NCBI RefSeq assembly: GCF_017873675.1
Contig: NZ_JAGGKK010000002.1
Span: 186,001-250,000 of the forward strand
Origin: Virgibacillus litoralis
GTDB taxonomy: Bacteria; Bacillota; Bacilli; Bacillales; Amphibacillaceae
Length of the DNA stretch: 64,000 nucleotides
Direction of reading: 5' to 3'
This document shows positions 46,727 to 54,802 of this stretch, piece after piece. Position 1 is the first letter of the stretch. Every line of letters begins with the position of its first letter. The notes beneath the pieces are model-generated. The model saw only the letters and a list, made by a program, of their open reading frames with translations. It searched no databases and was not told the DNA's origin. Made by a program: the position numbers and the translations under genes.

Positions 46727-48034
46727 TTAACGGTCAATTAATTGTGCCATTAACAGGCCTTTTCCAACCAGTTTCTTTTCATTATAAACTTCTATATCAA
46801 TTTTAGCATAAATTCTTCCTGCTTCTAATAATTCAGGTTTAATTATTAAATTACTGTCTATTTGTACAGGCTTAATGAAGTATACTGTGAGATTCTCAAC
46901 AACCAAATCACCTTTTTTAATATGCCGCAGAACTCTGCTGCTTGCTTCTGTCATTAATGCGGTGAAAACACCATTTGAAAGTGTTCCAAGTTGATTTGTC
47001 ATCTGTGGGGTAACGCGCGCCTGAAAAATTGTCTCGTCTCCTTCAATTGCCTGCAAATTCCTTGAGACGACATCATCGATAGTTTCGCCAACTTGTGGCT
47101 GTCGCTGAATTTGCTGTAATGCCTTTAATACATCCTGACGAGACACCACACCTTTAAGTTTTTGAGATGCATCGACAACTGGGACAACTTCTATTCCTTC
47201 CCAAACCATCATATGGGCAACATAAGCCAGCGATGTTTTGTCCTGGACGACAATCGGATTTTTAGTCATAACTTTCTCAATTAAGATACTTTGATCCTTT
47301 CCGATTATATCTTTGGAGGTTATCATTCCAACTACACGTTCTTTTTCATCCACCACTGGATATCTAGTATGGGTTGACTTATCGTTTAATTCATACCACC
47401 GCTTCAGTTTATCTTTAGCATATAAATAATAGGATTGGTTTGATGGTGTATAAATATCACCTACGAAAACTATTTCTTTTTTAATTAATTGATCATAAAT
47501 TGCTCTGTTGATCATCGCCGCAACAGTGAATGTATCATAGCTGGTAGACATGATAGGCAATTCTTTTTCATCAGCTAATTGTTTAATATCGTCATTCGTA
47601 TCAAACCCACCAGTTATTAATACAGCCGCTCCTTCACTTAATGCTAATTCATGCGCTTTGACGCGATTCCCTACTATTAATAGTGATCCCGCTTCAGTAT
47701 AACGCATCATAGCATCAAGCTGCATTGCGCCGATAACGAATTTACTTAATGTTTTGTGTAAACCTTTCCGACCACCAAGGACTTGTCCGTCCACGATATT
47801 GATTACTTCAGCAAATGTTAACCGTTCAATATTTTCCTTCTTCTTACGTTCAATCCGAATTGTGCCAACACGTTCAATAGTACTAACCAGCCCTTGGTTC
47901 TCAGCATCTTTTATTGCTCTATATGCTGTACCTTCACTTAGATTTAATGTTTTGGCTATTTGTCTGACAGAGATTTTATGGCCAATTTCCAATGATAATA
48001 TATGTTGTAAAATCTGTTCGTGTTTTGTTGTCAT
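46727..48034 (-). CDS. ytoI: DRTGG/CBS/hotdog multidomain protein YtoI
   Basis: The 435-residue protein has an N-terminal helix-turn-helix (about 1-65), a DRTGG domain (about 70-180), a tandem CBS pair (about 190-310, with TRYPVVDEKERVVGMITSKD and EVVPVVDASQKLKGVVS) and a C-terminal thioesterase-like hotdog domain (about 325-435). The architecture equals B. subtilis YtoI. CBS domains suggest adenine-nucleotide sensing. The physiological role is unknown. Confidence 0.93.
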   Translation of the reverse strand: MTTKHEQILQHILSLEIGHKISVRQIAKTLNLSEGTAYRAIKDAENQGLVSTIERVGTIRIERKKKENIERLTFAEVINIVDGQVLGGRKGLHKTLSKFVIGAMQLDAMMRYTEAGSLLIVGNRVKAHELALSEGAAVLITGGFDTNDDIKQLADEKELPIMSTSYDTFTVAAMINRAIYDQLIKKEIVFVGDIYTPSNQSYYLYAKDKLKRWYELNDKSTHTRYPVVDEKERVVGMITSKDIIGKDQSILIEKVMTKNPIVVQDKTSLAYVAHMMVWEGIEVVPVVDASQKLKGVVSRQDVLKALQQIQRQPQVGETIDDVVSRNLQAIEGDETIFQARVTPQMTNQLGTLSNGVFTALMTEASSRVLRHIKKGDLVVENLTVYFIKPVQIDSNLIIKPELLEAGRIYAKIDIEVYNEKKLVGKGLLMAQLIDR

Positions 48035-48113
48035 TTCCGTTCACCGACTTTCAACTGTACTAGTCAATATCTATACTAATTATTATACAGTTGATACACT
48101 AAAACCTCAATGA

Positions 48114-48335
48114 TTAAGCGTTTTGACGGTGTCCTAATCTCTCCTGTTCCATAACTGGTGGCTTAGTTATTTGTAAAAGTGTTGCAAAATTAGCTCCAAC
48201 CACTAAAACTAAAAACAACAACCACGCTCCCCAAAAAACAAGTTCAATCTGTGTTGCTGCGCTTGGAATAGCAGGCCATGCAAAGTAAAGAAAAAAACCA
48301 GCTAATAACAATCGTAATATCGCATAATGACGCAT
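48114..48335 (-). CDS. small two-helix membrane protein
   Basis: The 73-residue protein has two hydrophobic helices (about 6-25 and 32-53) and a polar C-terminus. I do not recognise a characterised family. GAGGAGGG lies 6 bp before its ATG, so it is a credible gene. It is upstream of ytoI on the same strand, 79 bp away. Confidence 0.75.
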   Translation of the reverse strand: MRHYAILRLLLAGFFLYFAWPAIPSAATQIELVFWGAWLLFLVLVVGANFATLLQITKPPVMEQERLGHRQNA

Positions 48336-48420
48336 TAATATCCCTCCTCAAAATACCTTATGATAATTTGAGATTATTAAGAACAGCAACAAATCTCCTT
48401 GTCCGATAAGGTCCTGGAAG

Positions 48421-48446
48421 TTAGAAAACTTGGCATTCGTTAAAAG
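48421..48446 (+). repeat. dispersed repeat, copy J (5' fragment)
   Basis: TTAGAAAACTTGGCATTCG matches the left end of the repeat and shares GGCATTC with copy I, so both belong to the same subtype. The rest is missing. Confidence 0.6.
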
Positions 48447-48565
48447 AACTATTAGAAGGTGTATCCCCCCCTTATAATTTGGAGTAAATACCTTAATGAC
48501 AGGAGCCTTAGGCTTATCCAATAAGAAAGAAATGTGGCTGGGACAAAAGTATTTAGTCAAAGTAA

Positions 48566-48617
48566 AATCCGGACTATGATTCAAAATTCTTGAAATAGAA
48601 TTTGAATAGTTCGGATT
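48566..48617. repeat. long imperfect hairpin preceded by a CTGGGACA motif
   Basis: 48566-48589 pairs with 48598-48617 (AATCCG, ACTAT, TTCAAA and TTC blocks) around an 8-nt loop. About 30 bp before it lies GGCTGGGACAAAA, a motif common in intergenic repeats of Firmicutes. It is part of a repeat-rich gap with no supported gene. Confidence 0.6.
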
Positions 48618-48697
48618 TTTGCAGTTAAGAATGTTCTTACTGCATAAGTGCAACTATGGCATTCACCAAAAGGCTTGGTGAATGCCTAGTTTTCTAA
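48614..48697 (-). repeat. dispersed two-hairpin repeat, copy I (minus orientation, compensatory left stem)
   Basis: On the minus strand the left hairpin is GGCATTCACC with GGTGAATGCC, a perfect 10-bp stem, replacing the consensus GGCTTATCGCC and GGCGAAAGCC. The right stem is a shortened GCAGTAAGAA with TTCTTAACTGC. Structure is kept although the sequence differs. Confidence 0.85.
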
Positions 48698-48842
48698 TAT
48701 TGCAGATTAGATATAAGCTGCGACGTAGACTGAAGGTAACCAATTAGTAGTATTTAGTGTAGTTCTCTAACCACGCAGATGGTCTAAAATCTTGTTTATA
48801 TCATCACAACATGCATTTATTTTTTTGAATAAGTGAGCAAAT

Positions 48843-48970
48843 CCAGCGGAGGAAATACACGTAGACTCCTGTGGGAGCTGAGGCCTAGATGAAACTACGC
48901 AGCGACGTAGGAGCAAGGAGGCTCATCAGCCGCCCTAGGTGCGCGAAGTGTATTTCCGGAGCAGCATAAT
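48843..48970. repeat. GC-rich Bacillaceae intergenic repeat (GACTCCTGTGGGAGC type)
   Basis: It shows CAGCGGAGGAAATACAC, GACTCCTGTGGGAGC, AGGAGGCTCATCAGCCGCCC and AAGTGTATTTCCGGAGC. The outer GGAAATACAC and GTGTATTTCC are inverted, and the inner segments make further hairpins. This resembles a dispersed element I know from many Bacillaceae genomes. No other feature is seen in 48700-49128. Confidence 0.75.
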
Positions 48971-49128
48971 AGCAGTCAATTTTTTAAATAGTACTTCGCA
49001 GCATTTACGAGTAAAATGAATCTATCTGAGGGAGTTTATTTCAATTACGTACTAGATTCAACCATTGATAATGAACGTTCTAAACAACCTATCCTGTTAT
49101 TATTCGTCTTTAGAGTAGAGATTTTTAG

Positions 49129-49674
49129 TTATATCCCAGCCTCAGTGTAAAAGGTTTTAAACGATATTGTTAAAAACACCTGGTCTTCATCCTGCTGTAT
49201 ATTGATTGTATCTATTATCATTAATCGCTCACTTTCAAGCATCTCAAAGAGAAAAACATTTATATCATCCAGATTTGCAGCTGTAGCATCTAATGAATAC
49301 ATGTTTTCACTAAGTTTTTTCGTTTCTTCATCCTCTTGCTGATTTTCCGGTCTGTTTATTCCCGATTCAATATAATTAATTGTTACATTCGCCGTGCTTG
49401 CAATGTTCTCCAAGTTTACTAATACATCATCTGGTGATTTTTTTGCTGGAACTTGTAAAGCAAAAGATGCAAATTCATTGTCATTCGGTTTGTCTTCGCT
49501 AATTGCAGTTTTTGTAATTTGGTTTTCATACATGGAAACTTTCTTATTCATTGTATCTAATTCTGACTGCATCGGTTTGATTATACTAAAATAAGAAATG
49601 CCATAGAAAATCAAAGTAACAACTATAACTCCAATCAGGGTATATGAATGTTTTTTTGTCCAATGATTAATCAT
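49129..49674 (-). CDS. type IV pilus assembly protein PilO-like
   Basis: The 181-residue protein has an N-terminal membrane helix (about 9-30), a coiled coil (about 31-55) and a ferredoxin-like C-terminal domain, the PilO/GspM-type layout. It follows PilN directly, overlapping it by 8 bp. With PilN it would form the inner-membrane alignment complex. ATG 49674 is chosen because AAAGGAG is 10 bp before it; the upstream TTG and GTG are too close. It is the last gene of the pilus operon. Confidence 0.82.
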   Translation of the reverse strand: MINHWTKKHSYTLIGVIVVTLIFYGISYFSIIKPMQSELDTMNKKVSMYENQITKTAISEDKPNDNEFASFALQVPAKKSPDDVLVNLENIASTANVTINYIESGINRPENQQEDEETKKLSENMYSLDATAANLDDINVFLFEMLESERLMIIDTINIQQDEDQVFLTISFKTFYTEAGI

Positions 49675-50212
49675 TTTCACCAAGCTCCTTTACTAAAATT
49701 TCACTATCCAGACTTATAGTTAGGGTTGCTTGATAGGATGTCTCCATTTTGCTCACACTGGTTAATTTTGTATCCGTGACATAATCCTGTTTTAATAATT
49801 TATTCACATAGTTTGAGACATCTTTAAGGGTCACAAATTCCGCATCAATAATAAGCTGATTTTCGTTTGTGAAATCATAACTAAGTAACTGTTCAGATGA
49901 CGACAGAAAGTTAAGCATTTCTTTATATAAAGTTATGTTAGGTATCTTCTCAGCTTTTAAAGCAACTATTTCCTGCTGCAGTTCTTGAATGTTTTGTTCT
50001 TCTGCAAATTCACCTTGTTGCTCAAGTAATCGTGTTTCTAACTGCGATGCCTTATTTTTTTTAATATCTATTTGATTCTCATAGGTATTTTTTTGAACCA
50101 GAAGTACAGTAATTGCACAAGCAATCAATAAAATACACACAATACCTAATACAAGGGGAGCAATATGTTTTTTAGGTTGTTTTTCAAGAAAGTTTATTTC
50201 TGTGTTCATCAT
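49667..50212 (-). CDS. type IV pilus assembly protein PilN-like
   Basis: The 181-residue protein starts MMNTEINFLEKQP; the INFLP-like N-terminal motif is the part of PilN that binds PilM. A membrane helix (about 20-38), a coiled coil (about 40-75) and a C-terminal domain follow. It lies 9 bp downstream of pilM. AAGGGGAG precedes its two adjacent ATG codons. Confidence 0.85.
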   Translation of the reverse strand: MMNTEINFLEKQPKKHIAPLVLGIVCILLIACAITVLLVQKNTYENQIDIKKNKASQLETRLLEQQGEFAEEQNIQELQQEIVALKAEKIPNITLYKEMLNFLSSSEQLLSYDFTNENQLIIDAEFVTLKDVSNYVNKLLKQDYVTDTKLTSVSKMETSYQATLTISLDSEILVKELGEND

Positions 50213-50221
50213 AACTCCCCT

Positions 50222-51130
50222 TTACGAATCTTGTTTCATTGCTAAACCTAGAACATCGATATATTTAACCGGCAACTCTTCACCTTCAAAACTCAGTACT
50301 GGTATCGTTACTGCTTCAGAAAGACTAATGTATGCTTTTGATAGAAAAGGAAAATCACCAGATAAAAGTATCTGATTTATCTGGGCCTCACCTTTTGTTA
50401 TCGAATAATGATAAAAGTCTAATATTCTATTAACTTCTATGATGTATTCATTGATAATCTGGACTGCTACATCCTCGTTAACTTCTTCATTAGTATCTTG
50501 TTTCAAATACCTAGTGAAGATTGCTTGGTCATTTTGGAAAACAGTTAAAACAAGTGCATCCCGATTCCAGTGCACATGTAAAACATGATCCTTTTTCTCT
50601 TTATCATTCGATAAATAGTAATAACGGTAAACAGACAGCGAAGTAAGATCAGCAACTGTCGGTTTTAGACCCGCTTCTTCAAATAGCACTTCAAAAGATG
50701 TTAATTTTTCATTCGGATAAGCAAATAGCAGAATATTTCTATTTGCTTCATTAACGTCTAGGAACTCAATTGCTATCGCAGGATTTGCAAATGGTAAATA
50801 AAAACTATTACCAATTTGCGTTTCTACATACTTTATTGCCTCTCGTTTGGATAATGAGAGTGGGATTTGTAATTGGCGGATAACAACTGTATCATCCGGA
50901 ACGGCAAAATTAAGCTTTTTCCGTTTCCAATTGTGTTCACGGACAAGTTGGTTTACAATTTCCAAAAGAACAGGCTTGTTATTAATTTTCCCATCCTTAA
51001 TCGTACCTTTTGGCAACTCTACTTCTCCATGTTCTACAAGCCCGTCAATGGATGTACTTTTATGATATGTATAACGTAATACACGGTTTGTAATAACAAT
51101 ATTTACTCTTCCGTTATTCATAATTCCCAT
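50222..51130 (-). CDS. pilM: type IV pilus actin-like protein PilM
   Basis: The 302-residue protein has the PilM/FtsA actin-like pattern: VPDDTVVIRQLQIP (about 96), then a segment of acidic and hydrophobic strands and LGLAM near the end. It would bind the PilN N-terminus on the cytoplasmic face and link the motor to the alignment complex. It lies 12 bp after the peptidase gene. Its full start reads MGIMNNG after AGGTGAT. Confidence 0.85.
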   Translation of the reverse strand: MGIMNNGRVNIVITNRVLRYTYHKSTSIDGLVEHGEVELPKGTIKDGKINNKPVLLEIVNQLVREHNWKRKKLNFAVPDDTVVIRQLQIPLSLSKREAIKYVETQIGNSFYLPFANPAIAIEFLDVNEANRNILLFAYPNEKLTSFEVLFEEAGLKPTVADLTSLSVYRYYYLSNDKEKKDHVLHVHWNRDALVLTVFQNDQAIFTRYLKQDTNEEVNEDVAVQIINEYIIEVNRILDFYHYSITKGEAQINQILLSGDFPFLSKAYISLSEAVTIPVLSFEGEELPVKYIDVLGLAMKQDS

Positions 51131-51142
51131 ACTATCACCTGC

Positions 51143-51898
51143 TTACAAGAATAAATTGAAATACCAGTTTAATAGAAGTTCTCCGTAAAAGTATGTAATG
51201 AGCGTAGCTGCAACAATATATGGACCAAATGGAACTGGCTGTTTTCGCTCAATTACGCTGAAAAGAAGCAGCATCATTCCAATAATGGCGCCAATCATAC
51301 AGGAAAGGAAAAACGCCAGTAATACCTTATCAACTCCCAGAACAATACCTAAGATACCGAACAGTTTCATATCTCCCGCACCCATTCCGCCACGGCTTAC
51401 TATTATAATCAATGCAATGAGCGTAATTCCGATTATACCACCAAGAATGGATAACCACCACGGATCCAGTGGCTGTATGATACGGATGATAATGAAAAAT
51501 GGCATAAAGAAGAGGAGGACTCTATTTGGGATTAACATATAGGTTATATCGGAAACCAGTATAATCATAAGCATTGAAACCAGAAGTAACGCCGTAATAA
51601 TTTCCAAGTTTAATCCTATTAATGAGTAGCTTAATGCAAATAAAATACCTGTGGACAATTCAATTACAGGGTACATAAACGATATCATCTTTTTACAATG
51701 GCGGCATTTAGCCCCTTGGATTACAAATGAAATAAACGGTATATTCTCATACCATGACAATTGACGTTTACAATGAGGGCAGATCGACCGGTCATTAGCG
51801 AAGGGGATATTTTCTGGCAAACGCAATCCGACTACATTGAAAAATGAGCCAAAGATTAGGCCTAAGAGGAAGAAAAATAGTATTAGTAGAATGTCCAT
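51143..51898 (-). CDS. prepilin peptidase / N-methyltransferase (A24)
   Basis: The 251-residue membrane protein has the N-terminal zinc-binding tetracysteine (CPHCKRQLSWYENIPFISF and CRHCKK, the PxxSW-type loop) and the aspartic protease motif GMGAGDMKL (about 170), the GxGD site. It has about seven membrane helices. It would cut prepilins after Gly and methylate the new N-terminus. It may also serve ComG pseudopilins if no separate comC exists; that is inference. Confidence 0.95.
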   Translation of the reverse strand: MDILLILFFFLLGLIFGSFFNVVGLRLPENIPFANDRSICPHCKRQLSWYENIPFISFVIQGAKCRHCKKMISFMYPVIELSTGILFALSYSLIGLNLEIITALLLVSMLMIILVSDITYMLIPNRVLLFFMPFFIIIRIIQPLDPWWLSILGGIIGITLIALIIIVSRGGMGAGDMKLFGILGIVLGVDKVLLAFFLSCMIGAIIGMMLLLFSVIERKQPVPFGPYIVAATLITYFYGELLLNWYFNLFL

Positions 51899-51940
51899 TC
51901 ATGTGGCTCCTTATTGTAAGCTAGATAATTATATATTAAG

Positions 51941-51975
51941 AAGACGCCCTGCAACTATAAGTGCAAGGCGTAGGT
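51941..51975 (-). terminator. hairpin after the major pilin gene
   Basis: ACGCCCTGCA (51944-51953) pairs with TGCAAGGCGT (51962-51971) with one mismatch. There is no clean T-run on the minus strand, so it may be an mRNA-stabilising or partial terminator stem that lets more pilin than downstream mRNA accumulate. Confidence 0.55.
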
Positions 51976-52007
51976 TATAATTAAATTCATTTTATATCGT
52001 GTTGGTT

Positions 52008-52373
52008 TCAATCAACACTTTCATCCCCATCATAATTGAATGTCCCATTCTCATTTTTAGTAACAGAACCAGAATATTCGGTTTCTGTTCCTGGAACTTT
52101 AGGAGTTTCCTCTAGATACCCTTTTCCCACTAGTTGTGACACCGTTATAGTTCCATCCGTATCATAATCACCACTAACATCTGCTAACCTTGCAGCATTT
52201 TCAATCAATTCTACATTTGCTTCATGTGCCTTTTCCTCAGAATCACCAATAACATTCCCAATCGTCGGTACTGCTATAGCAACAATAATTGCTAAGATTG
52301 CAATCACTGCCAATAACTCTACTAATGTAAAGCCTTTATTCTTTTTTATCATCTTTTTCATACGTTCAAGCAT
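52008..52373 (-). CDS. major type IV prepilin
   Basis: The 121-residue protein has a 14-residue basic leader ending KKNKG, then FTLVELLAVIAILAI: cleavage would be after G14, giving N-terminal Phe and Glu5. A hydrophobic helix (about 15-40) and a small acidic globular domain follow. It has no cysteines. It stands between two hairpin or leader regions with its own ribosome site (GGCGGGGA), the usual position of the major subunit. Closely resembles ComGC-type pilins in size. Confidence 0.92.
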   Translation of the reverse strand: MLERMKKMIKKNKGFTLVELLAVIAILAIIVAIAVPTIGNVIGDSEEKAHEANVELIENAARLADVSGDYDTDGTITVSQLVGKGYLEETPKVPGTETEYSGSVTKNENGTFNYDGDESVD

Positions 52374-52549
52374 AAAAATCCCCGCCTCTCTTAATATATA
52401 AGATATAAAGTCTATTAAACTTAGCCGGCCGGTTGCACTACTTACTCCAAACTACCAAAGCGCCCAAGATAAAGGTAATTTATCATCGCATCCTACTATA
52501 TTCCTATTTTTACTATAATACATTTTCAGACAAAAATCTACCTTGTTTA
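52374..52549 (-). promoter_or_regulatory. structured 5' leader of the major pilin gene
   Basis: This 176-bp gap inside the operon contains, on the minus strand, a TATAGT -10-like box, a perfect GATAAA/TTTATC hairpin, and a GC-rich end GCAACCGGCCGGCTAAG. It probably carries an additional promoter and a folded leader for the pilin message. No known riboswitch could be assigned. Confidence 0.4.
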
Positions 52550-53746
52550 CTAGATATTTTCAAATAATGAAAACATTGGTATAACAACTGCTGTAATGAT
52601 GCTACCTACGATTACCGTCAGTACAATAATCATAAGTGGCTCGATTAATGTTTTGATCCGATTCGACAATTGTTCTACTTCTTCTTCGTAAAATGCTGCA
52701 GCTTTTGAAAGCATATTGTCTAAAGTCCCGGTCTTCTCACCAATATGGATCATTTGAACAACTAGTGCTGGAAATGCCCAGTGTTCTTTCATAGGATTAG
52801 TGATTGATTCTCCTACTTCCATCGATTTCCTGGATTGTTCTAATACATCTTGAATCACACGATTTCCAACCACTTTTTCGGTGATTTCGACCGATTGTAG
52901 GATTGGTACAGAACTATTTACTAAAGTACTCAACGTTTGTGTCATCCGAACCAAGACACCTTTATGTGCAAGTACACCTAAAAAAGGAAACTTCATTTTA
53001 ATCCTATCGGCACGGTAAACAAACGCATCATTCTTCAACATATATTTATACATAGCAATACCTAACAAAACTACAGCAATAAGTACCCACCAAAAAGAAC
53101 TAACCCAACCACTCAGACTCAAAATAAACTGGGTGTATGCTGGGATCTCTTCACCAAAAGAATTAAACATATCTACAAATCGAGGAACAATAAATACGAG
53201 CAAAAACATACTTAATAAAAGCGTAATAACTCCTACAACACTAGGATAAAGTAAAGCTGAAACCACTTTTTGTTTATTACGATATTCTTTCTCGTAATAA
53301 TCTGCCATCTGGTGTAATATGTCATCAAGTTTGCCACTAGCCTCCCCCGCCCGGATCATGTTGACAAGTAGAGACGGAAAGACTTTAGGGTGACTTTCAA
53401 CTGCTTTTGAAAGGGCCTGTCCCTGGTCAAGTTGTTTATCAATAGCTATCAGAGCGTGTCTTAATGCATAACTGTCCGTTTGCCTCGACATCGTCTTCGT
53501 AGCTTCAGAAATTGATATACCGGCATGAATCAATGTTGCATATTGCCTAAGAAAAATAACAAAATCTTTATTTTTAACTTTTTTATTAATAAATAATTCC
53601 TTATTCCACGATTTTGTCTCTTTTATTTCGATCACGATTATACTATCCTTCTCTAACCGTAATAGCGCGTCTTTTTTTGAATCAGCATCAATTTGTCCTT
53701 TTGTTTTGTGACCTGATACACGTTTTCCGCTATATTGATAATTCAT
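52550..53746 (-). CDS. pilC: type IV pilus platform protein PilC (GspF family)
   Basis: The 398-residue protein has two GspF domains (about 63-186 and 266-388), each with the conserved helical bundle (ATLIHAGISISEATKTM and STLVNSSVPILQSVE), and three membrane helices. It is the inner-membrane platform that the PilB and PilT motors turn. It begins 4 bp after pilT, and its N-terminus YQYSGKRVSG is family-typical. Confidence 0.94.
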   Translation of the reverse strand: MNYQYSGKRVSGHKTKGQIDADSKKDALLRLEKDSIIVIEIKETKSWNKELFINKKVKNKDFVIFLRQYATLIHAGISISEATKTMSRQTDSYALRHALIAIDKQLDQGQALSKAVESHPKVFPSLLVNMIRAGEASGKLDDILHQMADYYEKEYRNKQKVVSALLYPSVVGVITLLLSMFLLVFIVPRFVDMFNSFGEEIPAYTQFILSLSGWVSSFWWVLIAVVLLGIAMYKYMLKNDAFVYRADRIKMKFPFLGVLAHKGVLVRMTQTLSTLVNSSVPILQSVEITEKVVGNRVIQDVLEQSRKSMEVGESITNPMKEHWAFPALVVQMIHIGEKTGTLDNMLSKAAAFYEEEVEQLSNRIKTLIEPLMIIVLTVIVGSIITAVVIPMFSLFENI

Positions 53747-53749
53747 CCA

Positions 53750-54790
53750 TTAAAAACCCCTTTCCTGCATAAAAGGAGCAGCCGTTTCATATGCAATATG
53801 GTCTTCTTTAAGTAACTGTTTGAGATCCATTTCAAGCGTGTGCATTCCCTGTTCTTTTGATGTTTGCAGCACATTTTGAACTTGATGCAGTTTTTCATTA
53901 CGGATTAAGTTTTTAACAGCAGGTGTATTAATTAGAACTTCAGTTGCTGCTCGTCGTCCCATATTGTCCTTTGTAACTAGTAAGCGCTGGGAGATAACAG
54001 CTTTTAAGATTGATGATAACTGGATGCGGATTTGCATTTGCTGTTCAGATGGGAATACATCAATTATTCGTTCAATTGTTGATACAGCATCTGTTGTATG
54101 GAGGGTACCTAAAACTAAATGTCCCGTTTCTGCAGCTGTAATCGCCGTTGAGATTGTTTCCAAGTCACGCATTTCCCCAACTAATATAACATCAGGATCT
54201 TGTCGCAGACTTGCTCTTAGTCCATTAACAAAACTATTGGTGTCAAAACCAATCTCTCGTTGGTCAATAACTGACTTGTTATGTGTATGCATATATTCAA
54301 TCGGATCTTCTAAAGTAATAATATGTTTTTGCATTGTTTGGTTCATATGATGGATCATGGAAGCAAGCGTCGTACTCTTTCCACTTCCTGTTGGACCTGT
54401 TACAAGAACTAGTCCCTGTGGCTTATGCATGATATCCTTGGTAATCTGCGGGAGACGTAGTTCCTCAATTGATGGGATGCTAGTTGGAACAATTCGAATT
54501 GCCAATGACAACTGACTGCGTTGATAAAACGCATTAATCCGAAACCTTGATACCCCACTTATTCCATAGGAGAAGTCCAACTCGCGTTTCTCTTCCAGCC
54601 GTTGTAAAAGATTATTTGGGATAATTGCCTTTACAATTTGTTGTGTATCAGATGGACTGAGCGCTGGTTCATCTTGCTCAATCAGGTTACCATTTATTCG
54701 AAATATAGGGGCTTTTCCAATAGTTAAATGGACGTCAGATGCTTGTCTGTAAAAAGCTTTTGTTAACCATTTTTCAAATTTTTCACTCAT
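53750..54790 (-). CDS. pilT: type IV pilus retraction ATPase PilT
   Basis: The 346-residue ATPase has the full PilT set: ASDVHLTIG at the N-terminus, Walker A TGPTGSGKST (about 132), Asp box, Walker B DVILVGEMRD (about 200) and His box GHLVLGTLHT (about 223). It depolymerises the pilus for twitching, adhesion strength or DNA uptake. The comG competence operon lacks a PilT, so its presence marks a retractile pilus. It lies 12 bp after pilB. Confidence 0.96.
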   Translation of the reverse strand: MSEKFEKWLTKAFYRQASDVHLTIGKAPIFRINGNLIEQDEPALSPSDTQQIVKAIIPNNLLQRLEEKRELDFSYGISGVSRFRINAFYQRSQLSLAIRIVPTSIPSIEELRLPQITKDIMHKPQGLVLVTGPTGSGKSTTLASMIHHMNQTMQKHIITLEDPIEYMHTHNKSVIDQREIGFDTNSFVNGLRASLRQDPDVILVGEMRDLETISTAITAAETGHLVLGTLHTTDAVSTIERIIDVFPSEQQMQIRIQLSSILKAVISQRLLVTKDNMGRRAATEVLINTPAVKNLIRNEKLHQVQNVLQTSKEQGMHTLEMDLKQLLKEDHIAYETAAPFMQERGF

Positions 54791-54802
54791 GCGAATAACC
54801 CC

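Noticed and set aside
48348-48653. 101-codon open frame on the minus strand in the repeat island
   Set aside because: It runs through repeat fragment J and the long hairpin, has unusual amino-acid composition (Asn/Cys/Pro mix) and no ribosome site, so it is a chance frame.
48843-48970. CRISPR-like repeat array
   Set aside because: The short GC-rich segments are inverted and unequal, with no regularly spaced direct repeats; it fits a dispersed palindromic element instead.
52440-52549. c-di-GMP (GEMM) riboswitch before the pilin gene
   Set aside because: Some GGCC..TAAG-like text is present, but the conserved GCAAA and tetraloop-receptor elements could not be placed; kept only as a testable idea.
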